From NCBI GenBank assembly GCA_963807925.1, contig CAWEDP010000004.1:124001-188000 (forward strand): a stretch of 64,000 bases of DNA, read 5' to 3'. The notes under the pieces are model-generated. The model did no database searches. It was given only the letters and a program-made list of their open reading frames with translations, and was not told the origin of the DNA. The position numbers were made by a program, and so were the translations under genes. The DNA comes from CAWEDP01 sp963807925. Its GTDB lineage: Bacteria > Acidobacteriota > Vicinamibacteria > Vicinamibacterales > CAVVIG01. Positions 25,721 through 33,847 of this stretch are shown here, one piece after another (the first letter of the stretch is position 1; each line of letters begins with the position of its first letter).

Positions 25721-26989
25721 ATGAAGTACCGCTACAGCAAGTACACCGGCGACGAGCTCGACGACCTCGATCTCGAGGATCTGGTGGCGAAGCTGTCCGA
25801 TCTGCTGCTCGCGAGCGGGTTCGGCAACCCGTACTCGACCGACGAGGGCGAGCAGACGATGCAGGCCCTCCACGATGCGATTCTCGACGCGCTGTTCAAC
25901 GGCGGCGTGCTGCCCGACGAGACGATCGAGCGGCTGCTGGGCGATCCGGCGGACGGCGACCAGTCCGAGGCGCGCTCCAAGCTGGAGGAACTGATCCAGC
26001 AGATCATCGATCGGATGACCGAGCAGGGGTACATCACGGCGCCGCCCGACCTGGAGGCCGAGCGCGAGCGTCGACAGGGCCGCGGCGGCGGAAGCGCCGA
26101 CGCCTCGCAGCATGCCACGTTCGAAGTCACCGACAAGACGCTCGACTTTCTCGGCTACCGCGCGCTCCGCGATCTGCTGGGGTCGCTCGGCAAGAGCAGC
26201 TACGGCCGGCATGACACGCGCGAGCAGGCCACAGGCGTCGAAACGATCGGCGCCCCCAAGCCCTACCAATTCGGCGACACCCTCAATCTGGACGCCGCGA
26301 GCACGCTCCTCGCTGCCGCCGAGCGGCAGCACGCGCGCGGCGAGAGCACCTCGCGCCTGCGCGTGACGCACGAGGACCTGATGGTCGTGCAGGGGGAGTA
26401 TCAGAGCTCCTGCGCCACGGTGCTCATGCTCGACTGCAGCCACAGCATGATTCTGTACGGCGAGGATCGGTTCACACCGGCCAAGCGCGTCGCGCTGGCG
26501 CTCGCCCAACTCATCAAGACCCAATACCCAGGGGACGCGCTGAAGGTCGTCCTCTTCCACGACTCGGCAGAGGAGATTCCGCTGGCCGAGCTCGGGCGCG
26601 TGCGCGTCGGTCCGTACTACACCAATACGCGGGAGGGGCTGCGCCTGTCGCGGCGGATCCTCGATCGGGAGCGCAAGGACATGCGCCAGATCATCATGAT
26701 CACCGACGGCAAGCCGTCGGCCCTCACCCAGGCTGACGGCCGCATCTACAAGAACGCCTTCGGCCTCGACCCCTTCATCGTGGCCGAAACGTGCGCCGAA
26801 GTGGCGGCGTGCCGGAAGAGCGGGATCATGATCAACACCTTCATGCTCGCCCGCGACTACGACCTGGTCAGCTTCGTCCGGCGCGTCGCCGAGATCTGCA
26901 AGGGCAAGGCGTACTTCACGACGCCCTTCACGCTCGGTCAGTACGTGCTGATGGACTACATGGACAAGAAGACCAAGACGATCCATTGA
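25721..26989 (+). CDS. VWA-domain protein, partner of the upstream AAA+ ATPase
   Basis: This is a 422-residue protein. The N-terminal half is acidic and helical (DELDDLDLEDLVAKLSDLLL and ERLLGDPADGDQSEARSKLE). The C-terminal half is a von Willebrand A domain with an intact MIDAS motif (LMLDCSHSMILYG, where Asp, Ser and Ser bind a divalent metal), later MITDGKPSALTQ. The gene lies 15 bases after the AAA+ gene. The pair matches the common MoxR/ChlI plus VWA arrangement in which the ATPase acts on or through the VWA protein. No signal peptide or membrane helix is present, so it stays in the cytosol. The client is unknown. Confidence 0.92.
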   Translation: MKYRYSKYTGDELDDLDLEDLVAKLSDLLLASGFGNPYSTDEGEQTMQALHDAILDALFNGGVLPDETIERLLGDPADGDQSEARSKLEELIQQIIDRMTEQGYITAPPDLEAERERRQGRGGGSADASQHATFEVTDKTLDFLGYRALRDLLGSLGKSSYGRHDTREQATGVETIGAPKPYQFGDTLNLDAASTLLAAAERQHARGESTSRLRVTHEDLMVVQGEYQSSCATVLMLDCSHSMILYGEDRFTPAKRVALALAQLIKTQYPGDALKVVLFHDSAEEIPLAELGRVRVGPYYTNTREGLRLSRRILDRERKDMRQIIMITDGKPSALTQADGRIYKNAFGLDPFIVAETCAEVAACRKSGIMINTFMLARDYDLVSFVRRVAEICKGKAYFTTPFTLGQYVLMDYMDKKTKTIH

Positions 26990-27033
26990 GGGCAAAGGGC
27001 GCACACGCGCAACCAGCCCTGGCGTTGAGTGAC

Positions 27034-27699
27034 ATGTCCGATCTGCTGCCGCTGTTTCCGCTGCCGAACGTCGTGCTCTTCCCCGGCGTCTTCCTTCCGC
27101 TGCACGTGTTCGAGCCGCGGTACCGGGAGATGGTGGCCGACGCGCTCGCCAACGATCGCATGATCGGGATGGTGCTGTTCAAGCCCGGATGGGAGCACGA
27201 ATACGAAGGGCGCCCTGCCGTCTATCCGATCGGGTGCAGCGGGGTCATCACCCACGTCGATCGGCTCGACGACGGGCGCTACAACATCGTCCTGCGGGGC
27301 GTGGAGCGGTTCCGCATTCTCGAGGAGGATCACGCGCGATCCTACCGGCGCGCGCTGGTCGATCTCGTGTCGGAGCGCGCGCTCGGGGCCGAGGACCGCG
27401 CCGCCCTCAGGCGGCAGCGCGCGCGGCTCGAAGTGCTGCTCGCGCCGACGCTGGATCGGCATCTGGGCGAGGGAGGAGGGGAGGAAGCGAGGACGGCGCC
27501 CGATCCCTTCGTCCCGTCGGGGATGCGCGACGAAGAGCTCGTGAACGCCCTCGCCCAGTACCTCGACCTCGAGCCGATCGAGAAACAGGCGCTGCTCGAG
27601 CGCCAGTGCCTCAGGTCCCGCGCCGAATCGCTGGTGGAGCTGCTCGAGATGAAGGTCATGCTCGGACGCACCGCCCGTGCCCCGCAAGTCGCCCACTGA
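27034..27699 (+). CDS. LON substrate-binding (N-terminal) domain protein without protease
   Basis: This 221-residue protein has the Lon N-domain signature LPLFPLPNVVLFPGVFLPLHVFEPRYREMV at its start (residues 5-34). It continues with YPIGCSGVITHVDRLDDGRYN and a helical second half. The ATPase and protease domains of Lon are absent. Stand-alone LON-domain proteins are widespread and poorly understood; they are thought to bind substrates. It follows the VWA gene by 44 bases on the same strand, and the grouping with an AAA+ ATPase and VWA protein suggests a joint function. Its 3' end is convergent with the YpdA-like gene 24 bases away. Confidence 0.9.
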   Translation: MSDLLPLFPLPNVVLFPGVFLPLHVFEPRYREMVADALANDRMIGMVLFKPGWEHEYEGRPAVYPIGCSGVITHVDRLDDGRYNIVLRGVERFRILEEDHARSYRRALVDLVSERALGAEDRAALRRQRARLEVLLAPTLDRHLGEGGGEEARTAPDPFVPSGMRDEELVNALAQYLDLEPIEKQALLERQCLRSRAESLVELLEMKVMLGRTARAPQVAH

Positions 27700-27723
27700 C
27701 CGGTACCGCGCCCGACGCCCGTC

Positions 27724-28767
27724 TCACGTCCCCAGACGCCCCGCAATCGTGGCGACGATGCGCTCGCCGTGGAACCGGCCGTTTTCGATGAAGATGTTGC
27801 TGGTATCGCGGCCGCAGATGGCCCCGCCCGCCAGAAACAGGCCGGGCACGTTGGTCTCGAAGGTCTCCGGATCGTAGGTCGGCACCTGCTTCTCGCCGAG
27901 CGCGATCCCGGCGCGCCGCATCAAGTCCCAGTCGGCGTGATAGCCGGTCAGCAGGAACACGGCGTCGGAGGCGAGCTCTTCGTCCGCATCCGACTCGTTG
28001 GACCGGATGATGACGGAGGTGGGCCGAATCTCAGTGAGACGCGAGTTGAAGCGGGCGGCCACCGACCCTTCCTTGATCCGGTTCTCGATATCGGGGCGCA
28101 CCCAGTACTTGATCGTCTTCTTCAGCTCCGGGTGCCGGTGGACCAGCGTCACGTAGGCGCCCGATCGAAACAGCTCGAGCGCCCATTCGGCTGCGGAGTT
28201 CCCGCCGCCGACGATGACGACCCGCTGACGGTAGTAGGGGTGCGGCTCGCGGTAGTAATGGTGCACGTGCGGCAGCTCCTCGCCCGGCACATGCAGGTAG
28301 TTCGGCTGGTCGTAGTAGCCGATGGCGAAGATGACGTTGCGCGCGTGCCGGATGCGGCGGACGCCGCGCGACGAGCGCGTCTCGACGGCGAAGATGGTCG
28401 CGGTCTCCGCCGCCCCGCCGTGCACGGCCGGTTCGCGGCCGAGCGCCTCTTCGTCCGGCTCGCGATCGACCGAAAGGACCGTCTCCCCGTAGGTGATCTG
28501 CAGATCGTAGGTCTCCACGACCTTGCGGTAGTAGCGCAGCGCCTCCACGCGCGTCGGCTTGTCGTACGGCGAGACGAACGGCAGCCGGCCGATTTCGAGC
28601 AGCTCCGGCGTCGTGAAGAAGACCATCTGCGGCGGGAAGTTGAAGATGGAATTGACGAGCACACCCTGCTCGAGCACGACGTAATCCAGATGGTGCTGTC
28701 GAGCGGCGATGCCGGCGGACAGCCCGGACGGTCCGGCGCCGACGATAATCAGATCGCGAACGGTCAT
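27724..28767 (-). CDS. ypdA: YpdA-family flavoprotein disulfide reductase, putative bacillithiol disulfide reductase
   Basis: This is a 347-residue FAD/NAD(P)H protein. The first motif is IIVGAGPSGLSAGIAARQH and the second is VVIVGGGNSAAEWALELF. The PPQMVFFTTPELLEIG region after the FAD motif and the C-terminal PGLFLAGGAICGRDTSNIFIENG are typical of YpdA rather than of thioredoxin reductase; no CxxC redox pair is present. In Firmicutes YpdA reduces bacillithiol disulfide. Some Acidobacteria are reported to make bacillithiol. The start at 28767 (MTVRDL) removes five atypical residues. It converges on the LON gene, with no other thiol gene nearby. Confidence 0.85.
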   Translation of the reverse strand: MTVRDLIIVGAGPSGLSAGIAARQHHLDYVVLEQGVLVNSIFNFPPQMVFFTTPELLEIGRLPFVSPYDKPTRVEALRYYRKVVETYDLQITYGETVLSVDREPDEEALGREPAVHGGAAETATIFAVETRSSRGVRRIRHARNVIFAIGYYDQPNYLHVPGEELPHVHHYYREPHPYYRQRVVIVGGGNSAAEWALELFRSGAYVTLVHRHPELKKTIKYWVRPDIENRIKEGSVAARFNSRLTEIRPTSVIIRSNESDADEELASDAVFLLTGYHADWDLMRRAGIALGEKQVPTYDPETFETNVPGLFLAGGAICGRDTSNIFIENGRFHGERIVATIAGRLGT

Positions 28768-28806
28768 GCCGCGATCATACAATCTCGCCCCGCGGCGGCG
28801 CGCCGG

Positions 28807-29973
28807 TCACGCCCGCAGCGCCGCGATCTCGGCGTCGGTGAAGCCGAATTCCTTCAGCACCTGCCCGGTGTGCTCCCCGAGCAGCGGAGCGCGCCGCGAG
28901 GGATCCGCCGGGGTCTCGCTCAACTTGATGGGGGACCCGAGCGTGCGCATGCGGCCGAGCAGGGGATGCTCGGTCTCGCGCACCATGTCGCGCGCGAGAA
29001 CCTGCGGATCCGCGAACACCTGCGCGTAGTCGTTGATCGGGCCGCACGGGATGTCGGCGTCCTGCAGCGTCGCGAGCCACGACGCCCGCGGCGCTCTCGA
29101 CGTCACCCCTTCGATGAGCGCCGCCAGCTTCTCCTGGTTGCGCACGCGACCGGCGTTCTCGGCGAATTCGGGGGCGCCCGCCCATTCGGAATGGCCCAGC
29201 ACGTCGCAGAGACGGCGAAACAGCCGGTCGGTGTTCGCGCCGACGGTGATGTACCCGTCCGCGCACCGGACGGCCTGGTAGGGCGCGTTCATCCGGTGCG
29301 CCGACCCCTTCGGCTGTGGCACACCGACGCCCGAGAAATACTCGGTCGCCTCCCAGACCGACAGCGCGACGCCCGCCTCGAGCAGCGAGGTCTCGACGCG
29401 CTGGCCCCGTCCGGTCCGCTCGCGGTGGTGGAGCGCCGCGAGCACACCGGTCAGCGCGAAGAGGCCTGCGCCGAGATCGGTCAGCGGAATGCCGGCCTTC
29501 ACCGGCGGGCGGCCCGGCTCTCCGGTCACCGACATGATCCCGGCGGCGCCCTGCGCGATCAGATCGAAGCCGCCCCTCGCACGGTCCGGACCGGTCGCGC
29601 CGTAGCCTGAAATCGACGCGTAGATCAGGCCCGGGTTCTCCGCCGCGAGCGTATCGTAATCGAGATGCAGCTTCCGCATCACGTCCGGCCGGCTGTTCTC
29701 GACGACGATGTCGACGGCGCGTGCCATGCGCAGGAAGGCCTGACGAGCGTCGGGCCGCTTCAGATTCAGCACGACGCTGCGCTTGCCGCGGTTGACCGCG
29801 TTGAAGGCCGGGCTCTCCGACCCGACCGCGCCGACCATGCGCCGGGACGATTCGCCACCCGGCGGTTCGATCTTGATCACGTCGGCGCCAAGGTCGGCCA
29901 GGATGACGCTGCAGAAAGGGCCGGCCATGAACTGCGTCACGTCGAGAACCCGGATGCCGGAGAGCGGACCCAT
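28807..29973 (-). CDS. Family III CoA-transferase (CaiB/BaiF)
   Basis: This 388-residue cytosolic enzyme of the formyl-CoA transferase/CaiB family has N-terminal GIRVLDVTQFMAGPFCSVILADLGADVIKIEPPGGE and the catalytic region ARGGFDLIAQGAAGIMSVTGE, where the Asp in GFDL is expected to form the acyl-aspartyl intermediate. It moves CoA between carboxylic acids; the acids cannot be told from the sequence. The start at 29973 gives the family N-terminus, and an ATG at 29985 is also possible. It is divergent from an enoyl-CoA hydratase gene only 32 bases away, so a shared role in a CoA-thioester pathway is likely. Confidence 0.93.
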   Translation of the reverse strand: MGPLSGIRVLDVTQFMAGPFCSVILADLGADVIKIEPPGGESSRRMVGAVGSESPAFNAVNRGKRSVVLNLKRPDARQAFLRMARAVDIVVENSRPDVMRKLHLDYDTLAAENPGLIYASISGYGATGPDRARGGFDLIAQGAAGIMSVTGEPGRPPVKAGIPLTDLGAGLFALTGVLAALHHRERTGRGQRVETSLLEAGVALSVWEATEYFSGVGVPQPKGSAHRMNAPYQAVRCADGYITVGANTDRLFRRLCDVLGHSEWAGAPEFAENAGRVRNQEKLAALIEGVTSRAPRASWLATLQDADIPCGPINDYAQVFADPQVLARDMVRETEHPLLGRMRTLGSPIKLSETPADPSRRAPLLGEHTGQVLKEFGFTDAEIAALRA

Positions 29974-30005
29974 CGGTAAGAACATACCGCAGAGGAGAGA
30001 CGCCT

Positions 30006-30791
30006 TTGTCGACACCTGAAACGATCTTCACGGTCACCGGCCCGATTGCCACGCTCACCTTCAACCGGCCCCACGCCCGCAACGCGATGACGTGGGGCAT
30101 GTACCAGGCCCTCGTGGACGCATGCGAACGGGCCGACGGCCAGGGCGAGGTCCGCGTTCTGATCCTGCGGGGAGCGGGCGAGAAGGCGTTTGTCGCGGGC
30201 ACCGACATCGCCCAGTTTGAGGCGTTCCGCACCGACGACGATGCGCTGAACTACGAGCGCCGGATGGACGAAGTGATCGATCGCCTCGAGCGGGTGACGA
30301 AGGTCACGATCGCGCAGGTGCACGGCGTCGCCGCCGGCGGCGGCTGCATGATCGCGCTGACCGCCGACCTGCGCGTCGCGACACCCGAAGCGAGCTTTGG
30401 CGTTCCGATCGCGCGGACGCTCGGCAACTGCCTGTCGGCCGCCAATTACAGCCGTCTCGTCGATCTCCTGGGTCCCGCGGTCGCCAGGGACCTCATGCTG
30501 ACGGGGCGTTTCATCCACGCGGAAGAGGGCCTCGCCCGCGGGATCGTGACGCGCATCGAGCCGTCGGCCTCGCTCGACCGCGCGACCCGCGAGCTGGCCG
30601 AACGGGTCGCCGCCAATGCGCCGCTGACGCTTCGCGCGACCAAGGAGATGATCCGCCGGGTCGCGGCCGCGCGCCGCCTGCCGGCCGCCGCCGGCCGCGA
30701 TCTGGTCACGATGTGCTACGCGAGCCGCGATTTTCGCGAAGGCGTCGCCGCGTTTCTCGAGAAGCGGCAGCCGAAGTGGACCGGAGCGTAG
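30006..30791 (+). CDS. Enoyl-CoA hydratase/isomerase family protein (crotonase fold)
   Basis: This 261-residue protein has a TTG start preceded by GAGGAG. Crotonase oxyanion-hole segments are EKAFVAGTDIAQFEAF and VHGVAAGGGCMIALTADLRVA. The usual catalytic Glu positions after the second segment (ATPEASFGVPIARTLGNCLS) are partly replaced, so hydration activity is not certain, and isomerase or hydrolase activity is possible. It is divergent from the CoA-transferase gene and convergent with an MFS transporter gene. Together the three suggest uptake and activation of a carboxylic acid; this is inference from position. Confidence 0.92.
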   Translation: MSTPETIFTVTGPIATLTFNRPHARNAMTWGMYQALVDACERADGQGEVRVLILRGAGEKAFVAGTDIAQFEAFRTDDDALNYERRMDEVIDRLERVTKVTIAQVHGVAAGGGCMIALTADLRVATPEASFGVPIARTLGNCLSAANYSRLVDLLGPAVARDLMLTGRFIHAEEGLARGIVTRIEPSASLDRATRELAERVAANAPLTLRATKEMIRRVAAARRLPAAAGRDLVTMCYASRDFREGVAAFLEKRQPKWTGA

Positions 30792-30795
30792 ATCA

Positions 30796-30819
30796 CCAGG
30801 GGCCAGGCGCAGGCCCTGG
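30796..30819. terminator. Hairpin between convergent genes
   Basis: CCAGGGGCC (30796-30804) and GGCCCTGG (30812-30819) form a GC-rich stem with one bulged base and a 7-base loop. It lies between the convergent enoyl-CoA hydratase and MFS stops. It lacks a T-run. Confidence 0.35.
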
Positions 30820-30863
30820 CGCGCCAGGTGGACGACAGCGGCTTCCAGCAGGACCCGACGTGG

Positions 30864-32156
30864 TTATCGCGATTCGACGGGCTGCCATCTGACGGCCTGG
30901 ACGGCGTCCTCGAAGGGCACGTCCGGCCGCATCGAGAACGACAGCGCCGCGCCGAGCAGGAGCAGGCCCAGGGATCCGATGAACGGCACATGCCAGTTGC
31001 CGGTCAGATCGGCGAGATATCCGAATGCCTGCGGCGACAGCACGGCAGCCACGGCCGACCCGGTGTTCATGAAGCCGCTCGCGGTGCCGGAATACTTCGG
31101 CGCGATGTCCATCGGGATCGACCAGATCGGGCCGATGACGAGCTCGGCGCACAGGAACGCGCCAGCCAGGCTGATGATGATGATGGTCAGGTTGCGCGTC
31201 ATGAACATCGGCGCCAGAAACAGCGCCGAGCTCAGGAAGCCCGCGACGATGACGTTCCGTCGGGCCTTCAGCACGTCGCCCGTGCGCCGCAGGATGCGGT
31301 CGCTGATGACGCCGCCCAGGTAGTCGCCAACGACGCCTGCCGAGAACACGGTCGATGCGAACAGCGCCGATCGCGAGAGATTCAGGTTGTACTCCTGCAG
31401 GAAGAACTGCGGCAGCCAGTTGATGTACAGCCACAGCGTCCACCCGTAGCAGAAGTACACGACGGTGACCGGCAGCATCCGAACGGCGAGACGCTTCCAG
31501 GGGACGGCGACCCGCGCAACGGTGGGCCGTACGCCCGCGTTCGGCAGCCGCTGGAGCTCCTTGCGCGAGAGGCCGCCATGCTCGGCCGGCACGTCGCGGA
31601 AGTAGAACACCCAGACGATCACCCACACCAGGCTGGCGAACCCCAGCGCGCCGAACGACGCCCGCCACCCGATCCCCAGCACCAGCCACGCCACGATGGG
31701 CGGCGTCACGGCGTTGCCGAACCGCGCGAACGCGTGCGTGAGGCCCTGCGCGAATCCGCGGCGATCGGGCGGCGTCCACGCCTGCATGGCGCGAGTGGCC
31801 ACCGGGAAGGTCGCCCCCTCGCCAAACCCGAGCATCACGCGAACGAGAAACAGCGTGACGAAGCTGCCGGCGAGCCCCGTCAAGATCGTCGCCGCCGCCC
31901 AGACCACCCCGCACGTGAAGAGGGTCCAACGCGGGCCGAACCGGTCGCCCACCCAGCCGCCGAAGATCTGAAACAGGATGTACGGATAGCCGAACGCGGA
32001 CGCGATCACGCCCCACTCGGTCGCCGACAGCGACAGCTGCCTGCGGATCTCCCCCGCCGCCGTGGCGACGTTCGCGCGATCGATGTACGTGATGAGGTAC
32101 ATCATGCACAACAGGCCCAGCACGATTTCCGTCGCGGCAGGCCGTCGCAGTCGCAC
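30864..32156 (-). CDS. MFS transporter, anion:cation symporter (ACS) type
   Basis: This 430-residue inner-membrane protein has twelve predicted helices. Family features are YLITYIDRANVATAAGEIRRQLSLS at helix 1, GWVGDRFGPRW after helix 2, LGFGEGATFPVATRAMQAWTPPDRRGFAQG at helix 4, and IAPKYSGTASGFMNTGSAVAAVLSP at helix 10. These fit the ACS family, which imports organic anions such as hexuronates, phthalates or tartrate. GTG start. It is convergent with the enoyl-CoA hydratase gene. The substrate is unknown; a carboxylate is likely. Confidence 0.93.
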   Translation of the reverse strand: MRLRRPAATEIVLGLLCMMYLITYIDRANVATAAGEIRRQLSLSATEWGVIASAFGYPYILFQIFGGWVGDRFGPRWTLFTCGVVWAAATILTGLAGSFVTLFLVRVMLGFGEGATFPVATRAMQAWTPPDRRGFAQGLTHAFARFGNAVTPPIVAWLVLGIGWRASFGALGFASLVWVIVWVFYFRDVPAEHGGLSRKELQRLPNAGVRPTVARVAVPWKRLAVRMLPVTVVYFCYGWTLWLYINWLPQFFLQEYNLNLSRSALFASTVFSAGVVGDYLGGVISDRILRRTGDVLKARRNVIVAGFLSSALFLAPMFMTRNLTIIIISLAGAFLCAELVIGPIWSIPMDIAPKYSGTASGFMNTGSAVAAVLSPQAFGYLADLTGNWHVPFIGSLGLLLLGAALSFSMRPDVPFEDAVQAVRWQPVESR

Positions 32157-32191
32157 GTCGGGAGCGTATCACGCGCCATCGTGCTTCGAGC

Positions 32192-32220
32192 TTGAGACTT
32201 GGCCGTCGGCGGACTAAGCT
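32192..32220 (+). promoter_or_regulatory. Candidate sigma-70-type promoter of the secreted MBL-fold gene
   Basis: TTGAGA at 32192-32197 and TAAGCT at 32215-32220 are separated by 17 bases. An AAGGAG ribosome site and the ATG at 32244 follow at normal distance. Confidence 0.5.
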
Positions 32221-32243
32221 GTGGCCTCTCAAGGAGCGCTCCC

Positions 32244-33149
32244 ATGAAGAGGACGATGCAGGCGGCGTGGGCGGTGATCGCGGCGGTCGGGCTCGCCGGA
32301 GCCGCGACGGCGGCACAGCAGCAGGACTTCAGCCAGGTCCAGATCAAGACGACGAAGATTGGTCCGAGCTTCTACACGCTCGAAGGGCAGGGTGGCACGA
32401 TTGGCGTGCTGACCGGACCAGACGGTGTGTTCATGGTCGACGCCCAGTTCGCTCCGCTGACCGACAAGATCGTGGCCGCGATCCGGCAGATCTCCGATGG
32501 CCGCATCCGCTTTCTCGTCAACACGCACGTGCATGGCGATCACACCGGCGGCAACGAGAATCTCGGCAAGCTGGGCGTGGTCATCATGGCGCGGCCGGAG
32601 CTGCGCGCCCGCCTGATGAAGCCGGCGCAGGCGGCCAACGGCACCCAGCCGCCGCCGGCCCCGCCGATGGCGCTGCCGACCATCACCTACAGCGCGAAGA
32701 CCATCGTCCACATGAACGGCGAGGACATCCAGCTCATTCCCGTGCCGGCAGCCCACACCGACGGCGACACGATGGTGTACTTCCCCACGCAGGACGTGCT
32801 GATGATGGGCGACTTCTTCCGGACCGTCGGCTATCCCAACATCGACCGCACCAACGGCGGCACGCTCAACGGCATGCTTGCCGGACTGCAGGCCGCGATC
32901 GACCTGGTGAAGCCGACGACGAAGATCGTCCCCGGGCACGGCGCGATGACCGACAAAGCCGGAGTTGCCGCGCACCGCGCGATGATCGTCTCGATCCGCG
33001 ACAGGATCGCGCCGCTCGTGCGCCAGGGCCAGACCGAGGAACAGGTCGTCGCCGCCAGGCCGACGGCCGATTTCGATGCCAGGGTCCCCCAGGTCGGCAC
33101 GACCGGCGCGCGGTTCATCGGACAGATGTATGCGGAGCTGAAGAAATAG
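32244..33149 (+). CDS. Secreted metallo-beta-lactamase-fold hydrolase
   Basis: This 301-residue protein has a signal peptide of about 22 residues (MQAAWAVIAAVGLAGAATAA). The metal site is NTHVHGDHTGGN (His95, His97, Asp99, His100), with later PVPAAHTDGDTMVYFP, VLMMGDFF and VPGHGAM giving the other ligands. It should be a periplasmic di-zinc hydrolase; many relatives are broad esterases or lactonases and the substrate cannot be told. Its C-terminal region (VPGHGAMTDKAG, IRDRIAPLVRQGQTEEQVVAARPT) closely resembles the partial protein at the right edge of the window, so the two are paralogues. AAGGAG lies 6-8 bases before the ATG. Confidence 0.92.
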   Translation: MKRTMQAAWAVIAAVGLAGAATAAQQQDFSQVQIKTTKIGPSFYTLEGQGGTIGVLTGPDGVFMVDAQFAPLTDKIVAAIRQISDGRIRFLVNTHVHGDHTGGNENLGKLGVVIMARPELRARLMKPAQAANGTQPPPAPPMALPTITYSAKTIVHMNGEDIQLIPVPAAHTDGDTMVYFPTQDVLMMGDFFRTVGYPNIDRTNGGTLNGMLAGLQAAIDLVKPTTKIVPGHGAMTDKAGVAAHRAMIVSIRDRIAPLVRQGQTEEQVVAARPTADFDARVPQVGTTGARFIGQMYAELKK

Positions 33150-33194
33150 CGGCCGGGACTCGAGGCCAGAAGCTCAGATCCGGGCCTCGAGCCG

Positions 33195-33698
33195 TCACTT
33201 GATCGTCCACAGGTACACATTGGTTCCGCCCGCCTTGACGCGGGCGTCCGGCGGCCAGTCGTACATGTCGAACCGGTGCGACACGACGCGGGCGCCCGGC
33301 CTCAGCTCTTTCATCAGCTTCGGCGCCAGACGCCGGTTGATGGAGTTCGAGAGATAGAGCGTCACGACCGTCGCCTGGGAAATGTCGGCCTTGAAGAGAT
33401 CGCCGATGAGGAAGGTGACCTTGTCGGAGAGGCCGCGCTTCCGCGCGCGGTCGTTCGCCGTCTTGACCAGCTTCTTGTCGATTTCGATGCCGACGCCGCG
33501 CGCGCCGAACTTCGACGCCGCCCGCAGCACGATGTCCCCCTCGCCCGACCCGAGGTCGTACACCACATCGTCGGGCGTCACGCGGGCGAGCCGCAGCATC
33601 GCGTCGCTGATGTTGTTCGTCGTCGGCACGAAGTGGATGTCTGGCGTCTGCGGCGCAAGCACCAGCCACCCGATCAGCACGGACCAGAATCCCTGCAT
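33195..33698 (-). CDS. SAM-dependent methyltransferase, possibly exported or membrane-anchored
   Basis: This 167-residue protein has a class I methyltransferase core: motif I VVYDLGSGEGDIVLRAASKFG, acidic GVGIEIDKKLV, VTFLIGDLFKADI and VVTLYLSNSINRRL. The N-terminal VLIGWLVLAPQT is hydrophobic and may be a signal peptide or anchor, which is odd for a SAM-using enzyme because SAM is cytosolic. Similar small proteins occur in many bacteria and I know of no confirmed substrate. The gene converges on the secreted MBL-fold gene with 45 bases between. REP-like repeats begin just upstream of its start. Confidence 0.88.
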   Translation of the reverse strand: MQGFWSVLIGWLVLAPQTPDIHFVPTTNNISDAMLRLARVTPDDVVYDLGSGEGDIVLRAASKFGARGVGIEIDKKLVKTANDRARKRGLSDKVTFLIGDLFKADISQATVVTLYLSNSINRRLAPKLMKELRPGARVVSHRFDMYDWPPDARVKAGGTNVYLWTIK

Positions 33699-33738
33699 AC
33701 ATGTCCAATCCGGGAGCCGCAGAACCGACGCCAGTAGT

Positions 33739-33810
33739 GTCCGGCTTCAGCCGGACTAGTCGTGCACCCCAGTAGTCGTGCACCCCAGTAGCGTCCGGCT
33801 TCAGCCGGAC
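33739..33810 (+). repeat. Pair of REP-like palindromes
   Basis: GTCCGGCTTCAGCCGGAC occurs twice, at 33739-33756 and 33793-33810. Each is an 8-bp inverted repeat with a 2-base loop, preceded by a GTAG or GTAGT head. The same unit in reverse orientation recurs at 43627-43701. Size, palindrome and GTAG head match REP elements moved by RAYT transposases. Confidence 0.7.
33758..33790 (+). repeat. Direct repeat between the two REP palindromes
   Basis: The 16-base unit TCGTGCACCCCAGTAG occurs twice in tandem and fills the space between the palindromes. The end of each copy supplies the GTAG head of the following unit. It may record slippage within a REP array. Confidence 0.6.
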
Positions 33811-33847
33811 CAAGTCATCGTAGAGAATATGCCGACCGGAGTCCAGG

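Noticed and set aside
24212..26989. The ATPase/VWA pair as magnesium chelatase of chlorophyll synthesis
   Set aside because: No bchH or cobN-like large subunit and no tetrapyrrole genes are near. The length and cysteine insertion fit general MoxR-like chaperones better.
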